Assembly (NCBI RefSeq): GCF_034720595.1
Contig: NZ_JAYESJ010000001.1
Coordinates: 2,382,001 to 2,446,000, forward strand
DNA: 64,000 nt
From: Rhizobium sp. CC-YZS058
GTDB taxonomy: Bacteria > Pseudomonadota > Alphaproteobacteria > Rhizobiales > Rhizobiaceae
Direction of reading: 5' to 3'
This document shows positions 29,502 through 38,532 of the stretch, one piece after another. Under the pieces are notes generated by a model. The model was not told the origin of the DNA and did no database searches. It was given only the letters and a program-made list of their open reading frames with translations. Each line of letters begins with the position of its first letter. The stretch's first letter is position 1. The translations under genes were made by a program, and so were the position numbers.

Positions 29502-30548
29502 TCAAGGACTTTCCGGTTCGACCGATTTGTCGATCCGCACCACGACCGAGAGGCCGGGGGCCAGGCGCTCGGCGAGCGGTTGGTCGGGGTCGATCGAGAT
29601 CCGCACGGCCAGCCGCTGGGCGATCTTGACGAAGTTGCCGGTGGCATTGTCCGGCCGGATCACCGCGAATTCGGAGCCGGCGGCCGGGGAGAAGCGCTCG
29701 ATATGGCCGGTGAGCCGGGTGCGGTCCAAGGCGTCGACCGAGAAGGTGACGGGCTGTCCGAGCCGCATGCCGTCGAGCTGGGTTTCCTTGAAGTTGGCGA
29801 CGACCCAGAGATCGGGCGGCACGACGGTGGTGAGCTGCGTGCCCGCCGTCACATATTGGCCGACGCGCACGCCCACCTCGCCCAGATGCCCGTTGCGCGG
29901 GGCGCGGATCGCGGTGTTTTCGAGATCGATTTCGGCAAGCTCGACCGAAGCCTCGGCACCGGCCACGGCCGCTTCCAGCGAATCGCGGTTGACGATGATC
30001 GTCTTCAGGGCCTGGCGCGTCACCTCGACAGCGGCCTCGGCCTGCCGCTCCACAGCCTGGGCTTTCAGATAGCCGGCCTCTGCCGCCTCGACCTCGCTGG
30101 TGGCGGCGACGCTGCGCTGGGCGAGCGTCTGCACCCGCTGGCGCGCGAGCTCCGCCTGGCGAAGCGCCGCCTTGGCGCCTTCCACCTCGGCTTCGCTGGA
30201 GGCGATATTGGCCTTGGCCGAGGCTTCCTGCTGGCGGGAATTGGCGAGCGCCGCCTTTTGGCCCTCCAGTGTCGCCTTCGCCTGGGCCAGCTTCTGGCGG
30301 TAGATGCGGTCGTCGATGCGCACCAGCACGTCGCCCTGCTTGACCGCCTGGTAATCGCGCACCGGCACCTCGACGACATAGCCTGCCACCTGCGGGCTCA
30401 TCACCGTCACATAGCCGCGCACATAGGCATTGTCGGTCACCTCGACGGCCGAGGTGAAGGGCGGCAGCCGCCAGGCATAGAGCACTAGAAGCACGCCGAG
30501 AATGCCGGCGAGAATGGTGATGAGCGTCACGGGTCGGAAGATCTTCAT
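29502..30548 (-). CDS. HlyD/EmrA-type membrane fusion protein
   Basis: A 348-residue periplasmic adaptor of a tripartite efflux pump. Residues about 8-28 are a membrane anchor. Lipoyl-type halves (YVRGYVTVMSPQVAGYV and IRAPRNGHLGEVGVRVGQ) flank a long Ala/Gln-rich coiled-coil hairpin at about 85-215. A beta-barrel domain follows. The ATG at 30548 is preferred; a GTG three codons upstream is possible. It is the third gene of the marR operon, after the MFS gene, and would connect that transporter to an outer-membrane channel encoded elsewhere. Confidence 0.92.
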   Translation of the reverse strand: MKIFRPVTLITILAGILGVLLVLYAWRLPPFTSAVEVTDNAYVRGYVTVMSPQVAGYVVEVPVRDYQAVKQGDVLVRIDDRIYRQKLAQAKATLEGQKAALANSRQQEASAKANIASSEAEVEGAKAALRQAELARQRVQTLAQRSVAATSEVEAAEAGYLKAQAVERQAEAAVEVTRQALKTIIVNRDSLEAAVAGAEASVELAEIDLENTAIRAPRNGHLGEVGVRVGQYVTAGTQLTTVVPPDLWVVANFKETQLDGMRLGQPVTFSVDALDRTRLTGHIERFSPAAGSEFAVIRPDNATGNFVKIAQRLAVRISIDPDQPLAERLAPGLSVVVRIDKSVEPESP

Positions 30549-30587
30549 GGGGTGCACTCGAAACGGAACGGAAGGACAAAAAACGGA

Positions 30588-32297
30588 TCAGGCGGAGGCG
30601 GCCGCCGCATCCTGCGGCCTGCGCAGGCGGCGCCAGATGTGGTGGAGCAAGAGCAGCGCGAGGGAAGCGAAGGAGGCGAGCGAGATCAGCGCGAACGTAT
30701 CGTTATAGGCCAGTACATAGGCCTCGCGGCTCACCTGCTGGCCGAGCAGCTGCACCCCCTCGGCATTGAGAAGCGTGCGATCCGAGACCACCTTGCTATA
30801 GGCGGAGGACAGCTGCTGCACCCTCGCCGCGACGATGGGATTGGTGAGCAGGATCTGCTCGACGAGGATGTTCGAGTGGAACTTCTCGCGGATCGACACG
30901 AAGGTGCCCAGCGCAGCGGAGGCCATCAGCGCGCCAAGGCTCTGGGTAAAGAGGAAGATGATCAGGAAGTTGACGACGAAAGTGAGCCCCTTGGCGAGCA
31001 CCGCCGCAAATCCCTTGGCCATCACCGGCGGCAGGAACATCGCCGTGCCCGCCGCGACCATCGCCTGGCTCAGCATCATGTCGCCCGGGCGCGTCAGATT
31101 GGTCGAGTGGCTGTCCATGAAGGCGCCGGTGCCGATGAGAAGCAGCGCCAGGATATGGGCGAGATCCACATGCTTGGTCTGCATCAGAAGCGTGCAGAAC
31201 AGGCCGCCGGCGATGGACGCCAGAAGGATGACCGCATAGAGCGGCACGGTCTGGTCGTTGATCAAGCCGTTCTGCTGGAAAAAGCCGGCCGCCGTCGTCG
31301 TCTGTTCCGAGGCGACGACGCGGAATACGATCAGCACCGCCGCCATGTGGATGTTCGGCCAGCTGAACACCCAGCGCAGATCGATGAGCGGCGCTTCCCG
31401 GTTGAGCTCGATCGCGGCAAAGAGGGCGAGGAGGCCGATGGTGCAGGCCAGCAGCACGCCGAGCCACGGTGCCTCGAACCACCAGTAGAACCGCCCGAGG
31501 GTGAGAAAGACCGCCAGGCAACCGAAGCCGCCCGCCAGAATCAGGTAGCTGAAGATATCCATGCGCTGGATCGCCTTCACCCGCGGCGGGGCGGTCAGCG
31601 GCATCAGATAGATGAACGGCAGCGCCAGAAGCGCCAGGGCCACTTCGAAGGTGTAGAGCGCTTCCCAGCCGCCGAAATCGATCAGCGTCGGCGAGATGAT
31701 GCGGGCGACGGGGGCGGCAAGCAGCGTGTTGGTCAGTGCCAGGCTGAGGCCGAGCGCCAGCTTCTTGGCCGGGGGAAAGGGCTCCAGCATGTAGAGGAAG
31801 CCGATGGTGGACAGCGGTGCGGCCGCCATGCCGCTGATGAAGCGCACGACCAGCGCCGAATGCAGATCGGAGACGAAGAGATTGGCCACGGAGGCGATGA
31901 CGAAGCAGACGATGCCGAGCTCGGCAAAGCGCCGGAGCCCGAACTGGGTGCGGATCTTGAACAGCGCCACCGACATCGACGCATAAGGCGCCATATAAGC
32001 CGCCGACAGCCAGGCAAGCTCCGCCACCGTCGCCGAGAAGGCGCCTTGCAGCTGATAGAGATTGGCGTTGACGATGTTCATGCCGAGGCCCTGGGTCAGG
32101 AACATCAGCACCGAGGTGAAGATATAGAGGCCCGCCTTCCAGCGCGGCATGGGCGGCAGCGCGGGGGGCGCCGCCGGTGCAGCGGGGGCGGCCGGCTCGC
32201 CCGCCGTTCCCGGAGCCGCCTGCGCGGGAGCAACCGGGACTGCTGCCGCCGGATCGGCCGGCATCGGCCCGGCAGTGGTCGGCTGGATCGTGCTCAC
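30588..32297 (-). CDS. MFS multidrug transporter, DHA2/EmrB type
   Basis: A 569-residue inner-membrane protein with about 14 hydrophobic segments, the DHA2 layout of proton-driven drug pumps. The first 50 residues are an unusual Pro/Ala-rich cytoplasmic tail before the first segment (KAGLYIFTSVLMFL). The GTG start at 32297 overlaps the marR stop, and the adaptor gene follows 39 bases downstream, so marR, the pump and its adaptor form one operon. The substrate is unknown. Confidence 0.9.
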   Translation of the reverse strand: MSTIQPTTAGPMPADPAAAVPVAPAQAAPGTAGEPAAPAAPAAPPALPPMPRWKAGLYIFTSVLMFLTQGLGMNIVNANLYQLQGAFSATVAELAWLSAAYMAPYASMSVALFKIRTQFGLRRFAELGIVCFVIASVANLFVSDLHSALVVRFISGMAAAPLSTIGFLYMLEPFPPAKKLALGLSLALTNTLLAAPVARIISPTLIDFGGWEALYTFEVALALLALPFIYLMPLTAPPRVKAIQRMDIFSYLILAGGFGCLAVFLTLGRFYWWFEAPWLGVLLACTIGLLALFAAIELNREAPLIDLRWVFSWPNIHMAAVLIVFRVVASEQTTTAAGFFQQNGLINDQTVPLYAVILLASIAGGLFCTLLMQTKHVDLAHILALLLIGTGAFMDSHSTNLTRPGDMMLSQAMVAAGTAMFLPPVMAKGFAAVLAKGLTFVVNFLIIFLFTQSLGALMASAALGTFVSIREKFHSNILVEQILLTNPIVAARVQQLSSAYSKVVSDRTLLNAEGVQLLGQQVSREAYVLAYNDTFALISLASFASLALLLLHHIWRRLRRPQDAAAASA

Positions 32298-32746
32298 GCC
32301 CCCTCCTCCCGCACGAGATCGGCCATATTGGCCGACATGGTGCGCAGGACCGAGAGCGTCGTCGCCTTTTCACCGGCGCTGACGCCGCCGAGCAGTTCGA
32401 TGCGCAGATCGTCGGCCAGCGCTTCGATCTCGGCGGCCGCCACCTTACCCTCGGCGGTCAGGTGCACCTGCTTGGCGCGCCGGTCCCCTTCCGCCGCGCG
32501 CCGCTCGATGAAGCCCTGGGCGGCCATGCCGTCGAGCACGCGCACCAGCGTCGGGGTCTCGATGCCGAGCTCGCTGGCGAGCTCACGCTGGTTCAGCCCG
32601 TTGCGACGCGACAGGATGAAGAGCGCCCGGGCGCGCGACAGCGTCAGCCCATGCTGCTTCACCCGCGCATCGAACATGGCCCGGAGTTTGCGGTTGAACG
32701 ACGACAAGGCGTCGAAAAGTTCGCGGTTACGATCCTGCTCGGTCAA
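32294..32746 (-). CDS. MarR-family transcriptional regulator
   Basis: A 150-residue winged-helix repressor. LTLSRARALFILSRRNGLNQ and ELASELGIETPTLVRVLDGM cover the recognition helix, followed by wing residues around EGDRRAKQVHLT. The start is TTG at 32746, because an in-frame TGA lies just upstream and the next Met would remove the first helix. It is first in the operon with the pump and adaptor, and a palindrome over its promoter suggests it represses itself and the pump until a ligand binds. Confidence 0.92.
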   Translation of the reverse strand: MTEQDRNRELFDALSSFNRKLRAMFDARVKQHGLTLSRARALFILSRRNGLNQRELASELGIETPTLVRVLDGMAAQGFIERRAAEGDRRAKQVHLTAEGKVAAAEIEALADDLRIELLGGVSAGEKATTLSVLRTMSANMADLVREEGA

Positions 32747-32764
32747 GGGAAGTCCAGACGATCA

Positions 32765-32816
32765 ATAGGTATCTAACTATGTGAGCCCTATTTAACGGTA
32801 AGTGAGAACTTTTCAA
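32765..32816 (-). promoter_or_regulatory. marR operon promoter with palindromic operator
   Basis: Reading the minus strand, TTGAAA (32811-32816) and TAAATA (32789-32794) are 16 bases apart, a good promoter. Just downstream, 32765-32780 is a palindrome of form ATAGnTAnnTAnCTAT, with 12 of 16 positions symmetric, the size and style of MarR operators. A repressor bound there would cover the transcription start. Confidence 0.7.
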
Positions 32817-33085
32817 TACCTGCCGCCGACGGAGGCAGGGAGATGGTCCCGATGGTCAGGGGATCGGTTTCGGTCGTCTCAGCGTCACCTTTGAGATAGG
32901 ATAGCCTTTCCCCAGCGCCGATTCGTTTCAGGCAGACCGCGGTCAAGGCCCCACGGGCGGCGGCCTTTTCTGCCTGTGATTAACGGGCACAGCGGGAACG
33001 AGCGGCCGACGGGCTTTGACATCGGCCGCCCGAGCGCAGACTTCTCCGGGGCGATCGGGGCGACAGAAGAGACGAGGTGGGCAGA

Positions 33086-34585
33086 ATGAACGAAGCAGTG
33101 CGCAAGCTTGCGGCCATGGACCAGCAGACGAGCCAGGCCTATCGCGAGGCGCCGAACAATGTCGAAGCCGAACAGGCGCTGCTCGGTGCCATTCTGGTCA
33201 ACAACGACGCCTTCTACCGGGTCTCGGATTTCCTGAAACCGGTCCACCTGTTCGAGCCGCTGCATCGCCGCATCTACGAGGTGGCGGGCGATATCATCCG
33301 CATGGGCAAGACCGCGACGCCGGTGACGGTGAAGACCTTCCTGCCGGCCGACCAGCGGGTCGGCGAGATGACGATCTCGCATTATCTCGCCCAGCTTGCC
33401 GCCAATGCGGTGACGATCATCAATGCCGAGGATTACGGCCGGGCGATCTACGATCTCGCGCTGCGCCGCTCGCTGATCACCATCGGCGAGGACATGGTCA
33501 ACATCGCCTTCGATGCGCCGCTCGACATGCCGCCGCAAAGCCAGATCGAAGATGCCGAACGCCGGCTGTTCGAGCTGGCCGAAACCGGCCGCTATGATGG
33601 CGGCTTCCAGTCCTTCAACGACGCCGTATCGCTGGCGATCGAGATGGCGGGTGCTGCCTTCGAGCGCGACGGCCATCTCTCCGGCATTTCCACCGGCATC
33701 CATTCGCTTGATTCCAAGATGGGCGGTCTGCAGCGCTCGGACTTGATCGTGCTGGCCGGTCGTCCGGGCATGGGCAAGACCTCGCTTGCCACCAACATCG
33801 CCTACAATATCGCCGCCGCCTACGAGCCGGAGGTGCAGGCGGATGGCTCGTTCAAGGCGAAGAACGGCGGCGTCGTCGGCTTCTACTCGCTCGAAATGTC
33901 CTCCGAACAGCTCGCCACCCGTATCATCTCCGAACAGACCGAGGTTTCCTCCTCCAAGATCCGGCGCGGCGACATCACCGAGGCCGATTTCGAGAAGCTC
34001 GTCGCCTGCTCGCAGATGATGCAGAAGGTGCCGCTCTATATCGACCAGACCGGCGGCATCTCCATCGCCCAGCTTTCGGCCCGGGCGCGCCGCCTCAAGC
34101 GCCAGCGCGGGCTCGATTGCCTGGTGGTCGACTATGTGCAGCTGATGACCGGCTCCGGCAAATCGGGCGAGAACCGCGTTCAGGAAATCACCCAGATCAC
34201 TACGGGCCTGAAGGCGCTGGGCAAGGAGCTGAACGTTCCGATCATCGCGCTCTCCCAGCTCTCCCGCGCCGTGGAAAGCCGCGAGGACAAGCGGCCCCAG
34301 CTCTCCGACCTTCGCGAATCAGGCTCGATCGAGCAGGACGCCGACGTCGTGCTCTTCGTGTTCCGCGAGGAATATTACGTGAAGAACATGGAGCCGCGCG
34401 ACGAGTTCGACCCGAAATATGAAGAGTGGAAGATGACCTTCGAGAAGGTCAAGGGCACAGCCGACGTGATCATCGCCAAGCAGCGCCACGGACCGACCGG
34501 CACCGTCAAGCTCGCCTTCCAGTCCGAATTCACCCGCTTCACCGACCTCGCGGACCCGTCCTTCACGCAGTATGAGGAACCGTGA
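33086..34585 (+). CDS. dnaB: Replicative DNA helicase
   Basis: A 499-residue hexameric helicase that unwinds DNA at the replication fork. The N-terminal domain (residues about 20-130) begins near REAPNNVEAEQALLGAIL. The RecA-like C-terminal domain has Walker A GRPGMGKTSLAT, Walker B CLVVDYVQLMTG and the arginine-finger region KQRHGPTGTVKLAF. I use the ATG at 33086; a GTG three codons upstream is in frame. It is followed within ten bases by an accessory GH16-like gene rather than directly by alr. Confidence 0.97.
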   Translation: MNEAVRKLAAMDQQTSQAYREAPNNVEAEQALLGAILVNNDAFYRVSDFLKPVHLFEPLHRRIYEVAGDIIRMGKTATPVTVKTFLPADQRVGEMTISHYLAQLAANAVTIINAEDYGRAIYDLALRRSLITIGEDMVNIAFDAPLDMPPQSQIEDAERRLFELAETGRYDGGFQSFNDAVSLAIEMAGAAFERDGHLSGISTGIHSLDSKMGGLQRSDLIVLAGRPGMGKTSLATNIAYNIAAAYEPEVQADGSFKAKNGGVVGFYSLEMSSEQLATRIISEQTEVSSSKIRRGDITEADFEKLVACSQMMQKVPLYIDQTGGISIAQLSARARRLKRQRGLDCLVVDYVQLMTGSGKSGENRVQEITQITTGLKALGKELNVPIIALSQLSRAVESREDKRPQLSDLRESGSIEQDADVVLFVFREEYYVKNMEPRDEFDPKYEEWKMTFEKVKGTADVIIAKQRHGPTGTVKLAFQSEFTRFTDLADPSFTQYEEP

Positions 34586-34595
34586 GCGACAGCTG

Positions 34596-35381
34596 ATGGA
34601 TGGGGTGTCGGTGGGTAAGGCTGAGGACGGAGAGCACCTGGTCTTCGAAGACCATTTCGACACCCCGGCGCTCGATCGGTCGAAATGGTCGCCCCACTAT
34701 CTGCCGCACTGGACGACGGTGGACAGCGCGGCGTCCTATGAGATCCGCGACAGCGTGCTGCGCCTGAGCATCGCACCCGACCAGCCTCCGTGGTGCCCGG
34801 AGTTCGACGGTCCCATCCGCGTCTCCAACCTGCAGACCGGCCATTGGTCCGGCCCGCTCGGCAGTACGCAGGGGCAGCACAGGTTCCAGCCGGATCTGCG
34901 CGTGCGCCGCGCGCTGCCCACCGAGCAGCTCTTCCTGCACCACTATGGCCGGCTGGACATGCGGGCGCGCGCCTCGCTCAAACCCTGGAACCTCGCCGCA
35001 CTCTGGCTGATGGGCTTCGAGGATGAACCGGCGCGATCCGGCGAGATCACGCTGTTCGAGGTGTTTGGCAACAGAGCGCAACCAGGTGCCTGCATCGTCA
35101 ACCGCGGCATCAAGCGCATCAACGATCCTACCTTGAGCGACGAAATCGACAGCCGGCCCCTCCCCCTCGCGGTCGAGGACTGGCACGTCTACGGCCTCGA
35201 CTGGACCCCATCCGGCATCCGCTTCCTCGTCGACGGGCAAGAGGTAACGCGGACGCACCAGTCGCCGGCCTATCCCATGCAACTGATGCTCAACATCTAC
35301 GACCTCTCCGGCGATACGCGGGAGAGCGAGCAAGGCTGGTTCGAGATCGATGTCATCCGGGCCTGGCGGCTCGGAGGTTGA
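34596..35381 (+). CDS. Glycoside hydrolase family 16-like protein
   Basis: A 261-residue protein with the GH16 (laminarinase/carrageenase type) beta-sandwich pattern: an N-terminal FEDHFDTPALDRSKW, and near residue 150 the segment GEITLFEVFG. The usual catalytic motif is ExDxE-like with two glutamates and a middle aspartate. Here Glu150 and Glu155 remain, but the aspartate position is Thr152. No signal peptide is visible, so it would be cytoplasmic unless it uses another export route. It begins ten bases after the dnaB stop; an in-frame ATG at 34572 overlapping dnaB is an alternative. Activity is uncertain. Confidence 0.75.
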   Translation: MDGVSVGKAEDGEHLVFEDHFDTPALDRSKWSPHYLPHWTTVDSAASYEIRDSVLRLSIAPDQPPWCPEFDGPIRVSNLQTGHWSGPLGSTQGQHRFQPDLRVRRALPTEQLFLHHYGRLDMRARASLKPWNLAALWLMGFEDEPARSGEITLFEVFGNRAQPGACIVNRGIKRINDPTLSDEIDSRPLPLAVEDWHVYGLDWTPSGIRFLVDGQEVTRTHQSPAYPMQLMLNIYDLSGDTRESEQGWFEIDVIRAWRLGG

Positions 35382-35393
35382 GCATCGACAGCG

Positions 35394-35846
35394 TCATACC
35401 ACGATCGCCGTCTCCTCCTTCGCCGTGCGGATCACGACCATGGTGACGAAGCGCGCCACATTGGTCTCGTCGCGGAACAGGCGCTGGCAGAGGACGTCGA
35501 ACTCCTCCATGTCGCGCAGTTGAAGGAGCAGCACGACATCGACCGCGCCGGTGACGCCGTGGGCCTGCGCCACCGCTTCCTCCGCCGCCGCCCGCTCCAG
35601 AAAGCGGCGCATGTGCTGTTCGCCATGCAGCTTCAGCTCCACCGTTACCCAGGCCTTGAGTGGCCGGCCGGCCTTTGCCGGATGGAGGATGGCGACGATG
35701 CGGGCGATGACGCCCGAGGCCTTGAGCCGCTGCAGCCGCCGCAGGCAGGACGAGGGCGCGAGGCCGACCGCCTCGGCGAGCGCGACATTGCTGCGCGCGG
35801 CATCGCGCTGCAGCAGGTTGAGAAGGGTTCTGTCGATCCGGTCCAT
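35394..35846 (-). CDS. Lrp/AsnC-family regulator
   Basis: A 150-residue regulator with an N-terminal helix-turn-helix (RIDRTLLNLLQRDAARSN, AEAVGLAPSSCLRRLQRL) and a C-terminal RAM ligand-binding domain (AQAHGVTGAVDVVLLLQL). Members respond to amino acids and often control the divergent neighbour. Here that is a gate-domain membrane protein followed by alanine racemase. It is convergent with the GH16-like gene. An in-frame GTG one codon upstream is possible. Confidence 0.92.
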   Translation of the reverse strand: MDRIDRTLLNLLQRDAARSNVALAEAVGLAPSSCLRRLQRLKASGVIARIVAILHPAKAGRPLKAWVTVELKLHGEQHMRRFLERAAAEEAVAQAHGVTGAVDVVLLLQLRDMEEFDVLCQRLFRDETNVARFVTMVVIRTAKEETAIVV

Positions 35847-35875
35847 CACCCGAAGCTAGCTTGGAAAACTGTCCT

Positions 35876-35900
35876 TGCAATAAAATTGCATCATGGTGCA
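35876..35900. promoter_or_regulatory. Tandem palindromes between lrp and the gate-domain gene
   Basis: TGCAAT-AAA-ATTGCA (35876-35890) is a perfect palindrome with 6-base arms. It overlaps TGCATCATGGTGCA (35887-35900), symmetric at 12 of 14 positions. Directly after them lies TTGACC (35905-35910), with TGCTAG 19 bases further on, a possible promoter for the gene at 35976. The placement just upstream of the -35 suits activation by the Lrp protein. Confidence 0.65.
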
Positions 35901-35975
35901 GTTTTTGACCACATCTTCGACGGTGGTGCTGCTAGGTCCGGAGGGACTTCTCCACTCCAAACCTGAACCTGCCCC

Positions 35976-36971
35976 ATGCCGCTTCTATCTGCCGTCTGGC
36001 GCCAGACACGTCCGATCCTGTCGATCTACTGGATGCTGGTTCGCATCACCGTGCCGATTACCATCGGCACCGAGCTCCTCTCCCGCTTCGGCGTGATCAA
36101 GGCGATCGCGCCCGGTTTCGCGCCGGTCATGAACCTTGTCGGCCTGCCGGGCGAGCTCGGACTTGCCTGGCTCACGGCCATTCTGGTCGGCCTGTGGGGT
36201 GCCGTACCGCTGCTCTTTACGCTCGTGCCCGCCTCCGCCCTCAGCACGGCCGATGTCACGGTCTTCTCCGCCCTCATCCTCTTTGCCCACGGCTTGCCCA
36301 TCGAGCAAAGCATCATCGAAAAGGCGGGACCGAAGCTCCTGGTGACGACGCTGCTGCGACTCTTCGGCGGGCTTCTCTATGCCCTGATCCTGCACCATCT
36401 CCTGGCAGCGACCGGCTGGCTGTCCGAACCCGTCTCGCCCCGCTGGATCCCGATGGCGGGCACGCCGGACTGGCCGTCCTTTTTCCTCGGCCTGGTCAAA
36501 ACGCTCTTCTGGATGCTGGTCATCCTCCTCGCCTTGTCCTTCGGTCTCGATCTCCTGCGCCTTTCCGGCCTGCTGCGGCGCATCATGGCTGCCTTGTCGC
36601 CGCTGCTGCGCCTGACCGGCATTCGCGGCGAGGCGGAGCATCTGACGGCGATCGGCCTCTTCCTCGGCATATCCTACGGCGCGGGCCTGCTGATCCGCGA
36701 GGCGCGCTCCGGCGCCATCCCGCCGCGCCAGGTCTTTCTCGCCTGCGCCTTCATGGGCTTTGCCCATAGCGTCATCGAAGACTCGCTGCTGGTCATGGCA
36801 CTCGGCGCCAATGGATGGGGCGTGCTCGTCGGTCGCGTCTGTTTCGCCGTGGTTGCGACCGCAGCGCTTGCCGCCCTCCTCGCCCGCCTGTCCGATGACA
36901 CCTTCTTCACCCGTCTGTTCGAGCCGCTGCCGACCCCGCAACCGGAGGCGGCTGTGCAGCGGGCCGCCTGA
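35976..36971 (+). CDS. Nucleoside-recognition (gate) domain membrane protein
   Basis: A 331-residue protein with about nine hydrophobic segments and two gate-like domains, related to spore-maturation/nucleoside-recognition membrane proteins. Conserved-looking segments include GLWGAVPLLFTLVP, HGLPIEQSIIEKAG and AFMGFAHSVIEDSLLVM, the two acidic HSVIED/LPIEQS loops being typical. Its divergent Lrp gene and downstream alanine racemase suggest transport or sensing of an amino acid or related compound, which is inference. No clear ribosome-binding site precedes the ATG, but an in-frame stop lies just upstream. Confidence 0.78.
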   Translation: MPLLSAVWRQTRPILSIYWMLVRITVPITIGTELLSRFGVIKAIAPGFAPVMNLVGLPGELGLAWLTAILVGLWGAVPLLFTLVPASALSTADVTVFSALILFAHGLPIEQSIIEKAGPKLLVTTLLRLFGGLLYALILHHLLAATGWLSEPVSPRWIPMAGTPDWPSFFLGLVKTLFWMLVILLALSFGLDLLRLSGLLRRIMAALSPLLRLTGIRGEAEHLTAIGLFLGISYGAGLLIREARSGAIPPRQVFLACAFMGFAHSVIEDSLLVMALGANGWGVLVGRVCFAVVATAALAALLARLSDDTFFTRLFEPLPTPQPEAAVQRAA

Positions 36972-37078
36972 CGCAGCACCGCCTTGCCCTTGCCGCAGGC
37001 GGCTGGCACGGCTATCCGTGTCGGCATGGGCTCGGGGTCTTCCCTTGCCCCGTGCCATGCAAACGGTAAGAGGCGATT

Positions 37079-38215
37079 ATGGACGAGGTTTTCGCGGCGG
37101 CATCCAACCGGCTGACCATCGATCTTGCGGCGCTGACCGAGAACTGGCGGCAGATGGGACGCCTGTCCGGCTCCGCCCGCGCCGCTGCCGTGCTTAAGGC
37201 GGATGCCTATGGCCTTGGCCTCGAACCGGCCGCGCAAACGCTCTACGCCGCCGGCGCGCGCGATTTCTTCGTGGCCAGCGCCGAGGAAGGGGTGGCGCTC
37301 CGCCCGCTGGTGCCCGAAGGGCGGATCTTCGTTCTGGCGGGCCTCTGGCCGGGCAATGAGCAGCTCTTCTTCGATCACGGCCTGGTGCCGGTCATCAATT
37401 CGGAAGAGCAACTCGCCTTCTTCATGGCGGCCTTGTCCGACCATGGCGACCATCCATGCGCGCTGCATGTCGACACCGGCATGAACCGGCTGGGGCTGTC
37501 GCTCGGGGAAGCACTGTCGCTGGCCGATGATCCCGCGCGCCCGGCAAGTTTCTCGCCGGTGCTGATCATGAGCCACCTCGCCTGCGCAGACGACCCGGCC
37601 CACCCGCTCAACCGCCGCCAGCTGGACGCGTTTCGGCAGGCGCAACAGGCCTTTGACGGCGTGGAGGCAAGCCTTGCCAATTCCGCCGGCATCCATCTCG
37701 GGCCCTACTATCATTTCGACCTCACCCGTCCGGGCATCGCCACCTATGGCGGCGAGGCGGTCAACGGCGTGCCCAATCCAATGCGCCCTGTGGTGACAGC
37801 CGAAGCGCGCATCATCCAGATTCGCGATGTGGCGCGCGGCGAAACGGCGAGCTATGGCGGCTCCGCCCAGTTTGCCCGTGACAGCCGGGTGGCGATCGTC
37901 GCGATCGGCTATGCGGATGGCTACCACCGCTCCGTCTCCGGCGCCGGCGTCACGCTGCGCCAGGCCATGCCGTCGGGGGCGAAAGGTTTCCTGAACGGCC
38001 ATGTCGTGCCGCATCTCGGCCGGGTGACGATGGATCTCAGCCTCTTCGACGTGACCGATCTCCCCCAGGCCGATGCCCGCCCGGGCGATTACATCGAGCT
38101 CTTCGGCGAGAATATCGCGCTCGACGACGTGGCCCGCGCGGGCGGCACGATCGGCTACGAACTCCTGACCAGCCTCGGCCGGCGCTACGACCGGATGTAT
38201 ATCGAAGCGGAGTGA
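37079..38215 (+). CDS. alr: Alanine racemase
   Basis: A 378-residue PLP enzyme that interconverts L- and D-alanine for peptidoglycan. The PLP lysine is Lys40 in AAVLKADAYGLG. The N-terminal barrel is followed by a C-terminal domain with SYGGSAQF and AIGYADGYHR motifs, and LGRVTMDLSLFDVTD follows. AAGAGG precedes the ATG. In many rhizobia alr sits between dnaB and radA. Here three extra genes separate it from dnaB and a ParDE pair separates it from radA. Confidence 0.95.
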   Translation: MDEVFAAASNRLTIDLAALTENWRQMGRLSGSARAAAVLKADAYGLGLEPAAQTLYAAGARDFFVASAEEGVALRPLVPEGRIFVLAGLWPGNEQLFFDHGLVPVINSEEQLAFFMAALSDHGDHPCALHVDTGMNRLGLSLGEALSLADDPARPASFSPVLIMSHLACADDPAHPLNRRQLDAFRQAQQAFDGVEASLANSAGIHLGPYYHFDLTRPGIATYGGEAVNGVPNPMRPVVTAEARIIQIRDVARGETASYGGSAQFARDSRVAIVAIGYADGYHRSVSGAGVTLRQAMPSGAKGFLNGHVVPHLGRVTMDLSLFDVTDLPQADARPGDYIELFGENIALDDVARAGGTIGYELLTSLGRRYDRMYIEAE

Positions 38216-38274
38216 GCGAGCCTCTTGGAAGGATGCGGGGGATGGTGTAGAACGGAACAAAAGGAGATCGTACG

Positions 38275-38532
38275 ATGGACATCCAGCTCACCGACGAAGA
38301 CAAGGCCTTTATTGACGAGCGGGTGCGCACGGGAACCTATCGCAGTGCCGCAGCCGTGGTGGAAGCCGGTTTGCGCTCCCTGAGAGAGCTGGAAGCGGAG
38401 CAGGCAGAACTCCGCGCGCTGATCCGGGCAGGCGACGAGGATTTGGCTGCCTGTCGCTACACTGAGTATGAGAGTGCCGAAGCGCTCGCCGAATCGATCA
38501 TCGCCCGCGGACGCGCCCTTGGTCGGTTATGA
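38275..38532 (+). CDS. parD: ParD-type antitoxin
   Basis: An 85-residue protein. The N-terminus forms a ribbon-helix-helix DNA-binding fold (IQLTDEDKAFIDERVRTGTY and SAAAVVEAGLRSL), and the C-terminal helical part would wrap the toxin. AAGGAGAT lies before the ATG. Its last four bases overlap the parE start, so the two are coupled. Antitoxin and complex usually repress their own promoter. The pair is placed between alr and radA. Confidence 0.9.
   Translation: MDIQLTDEDKAFIDERVRTGTYRSAAAVVEAGLRSLRELEAEQAELRALIRAGDEDLAACRYTEYESAEALAESIIARGRALGRL

Noticed and set aside
30552..32768. A 738-codon open frame on the plus strand over the efflux operon
   Set aside because: It is antisense to the MFS and adaptor genes. 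Its His/Arg/Asp-rich composition is typical of shadow frames.
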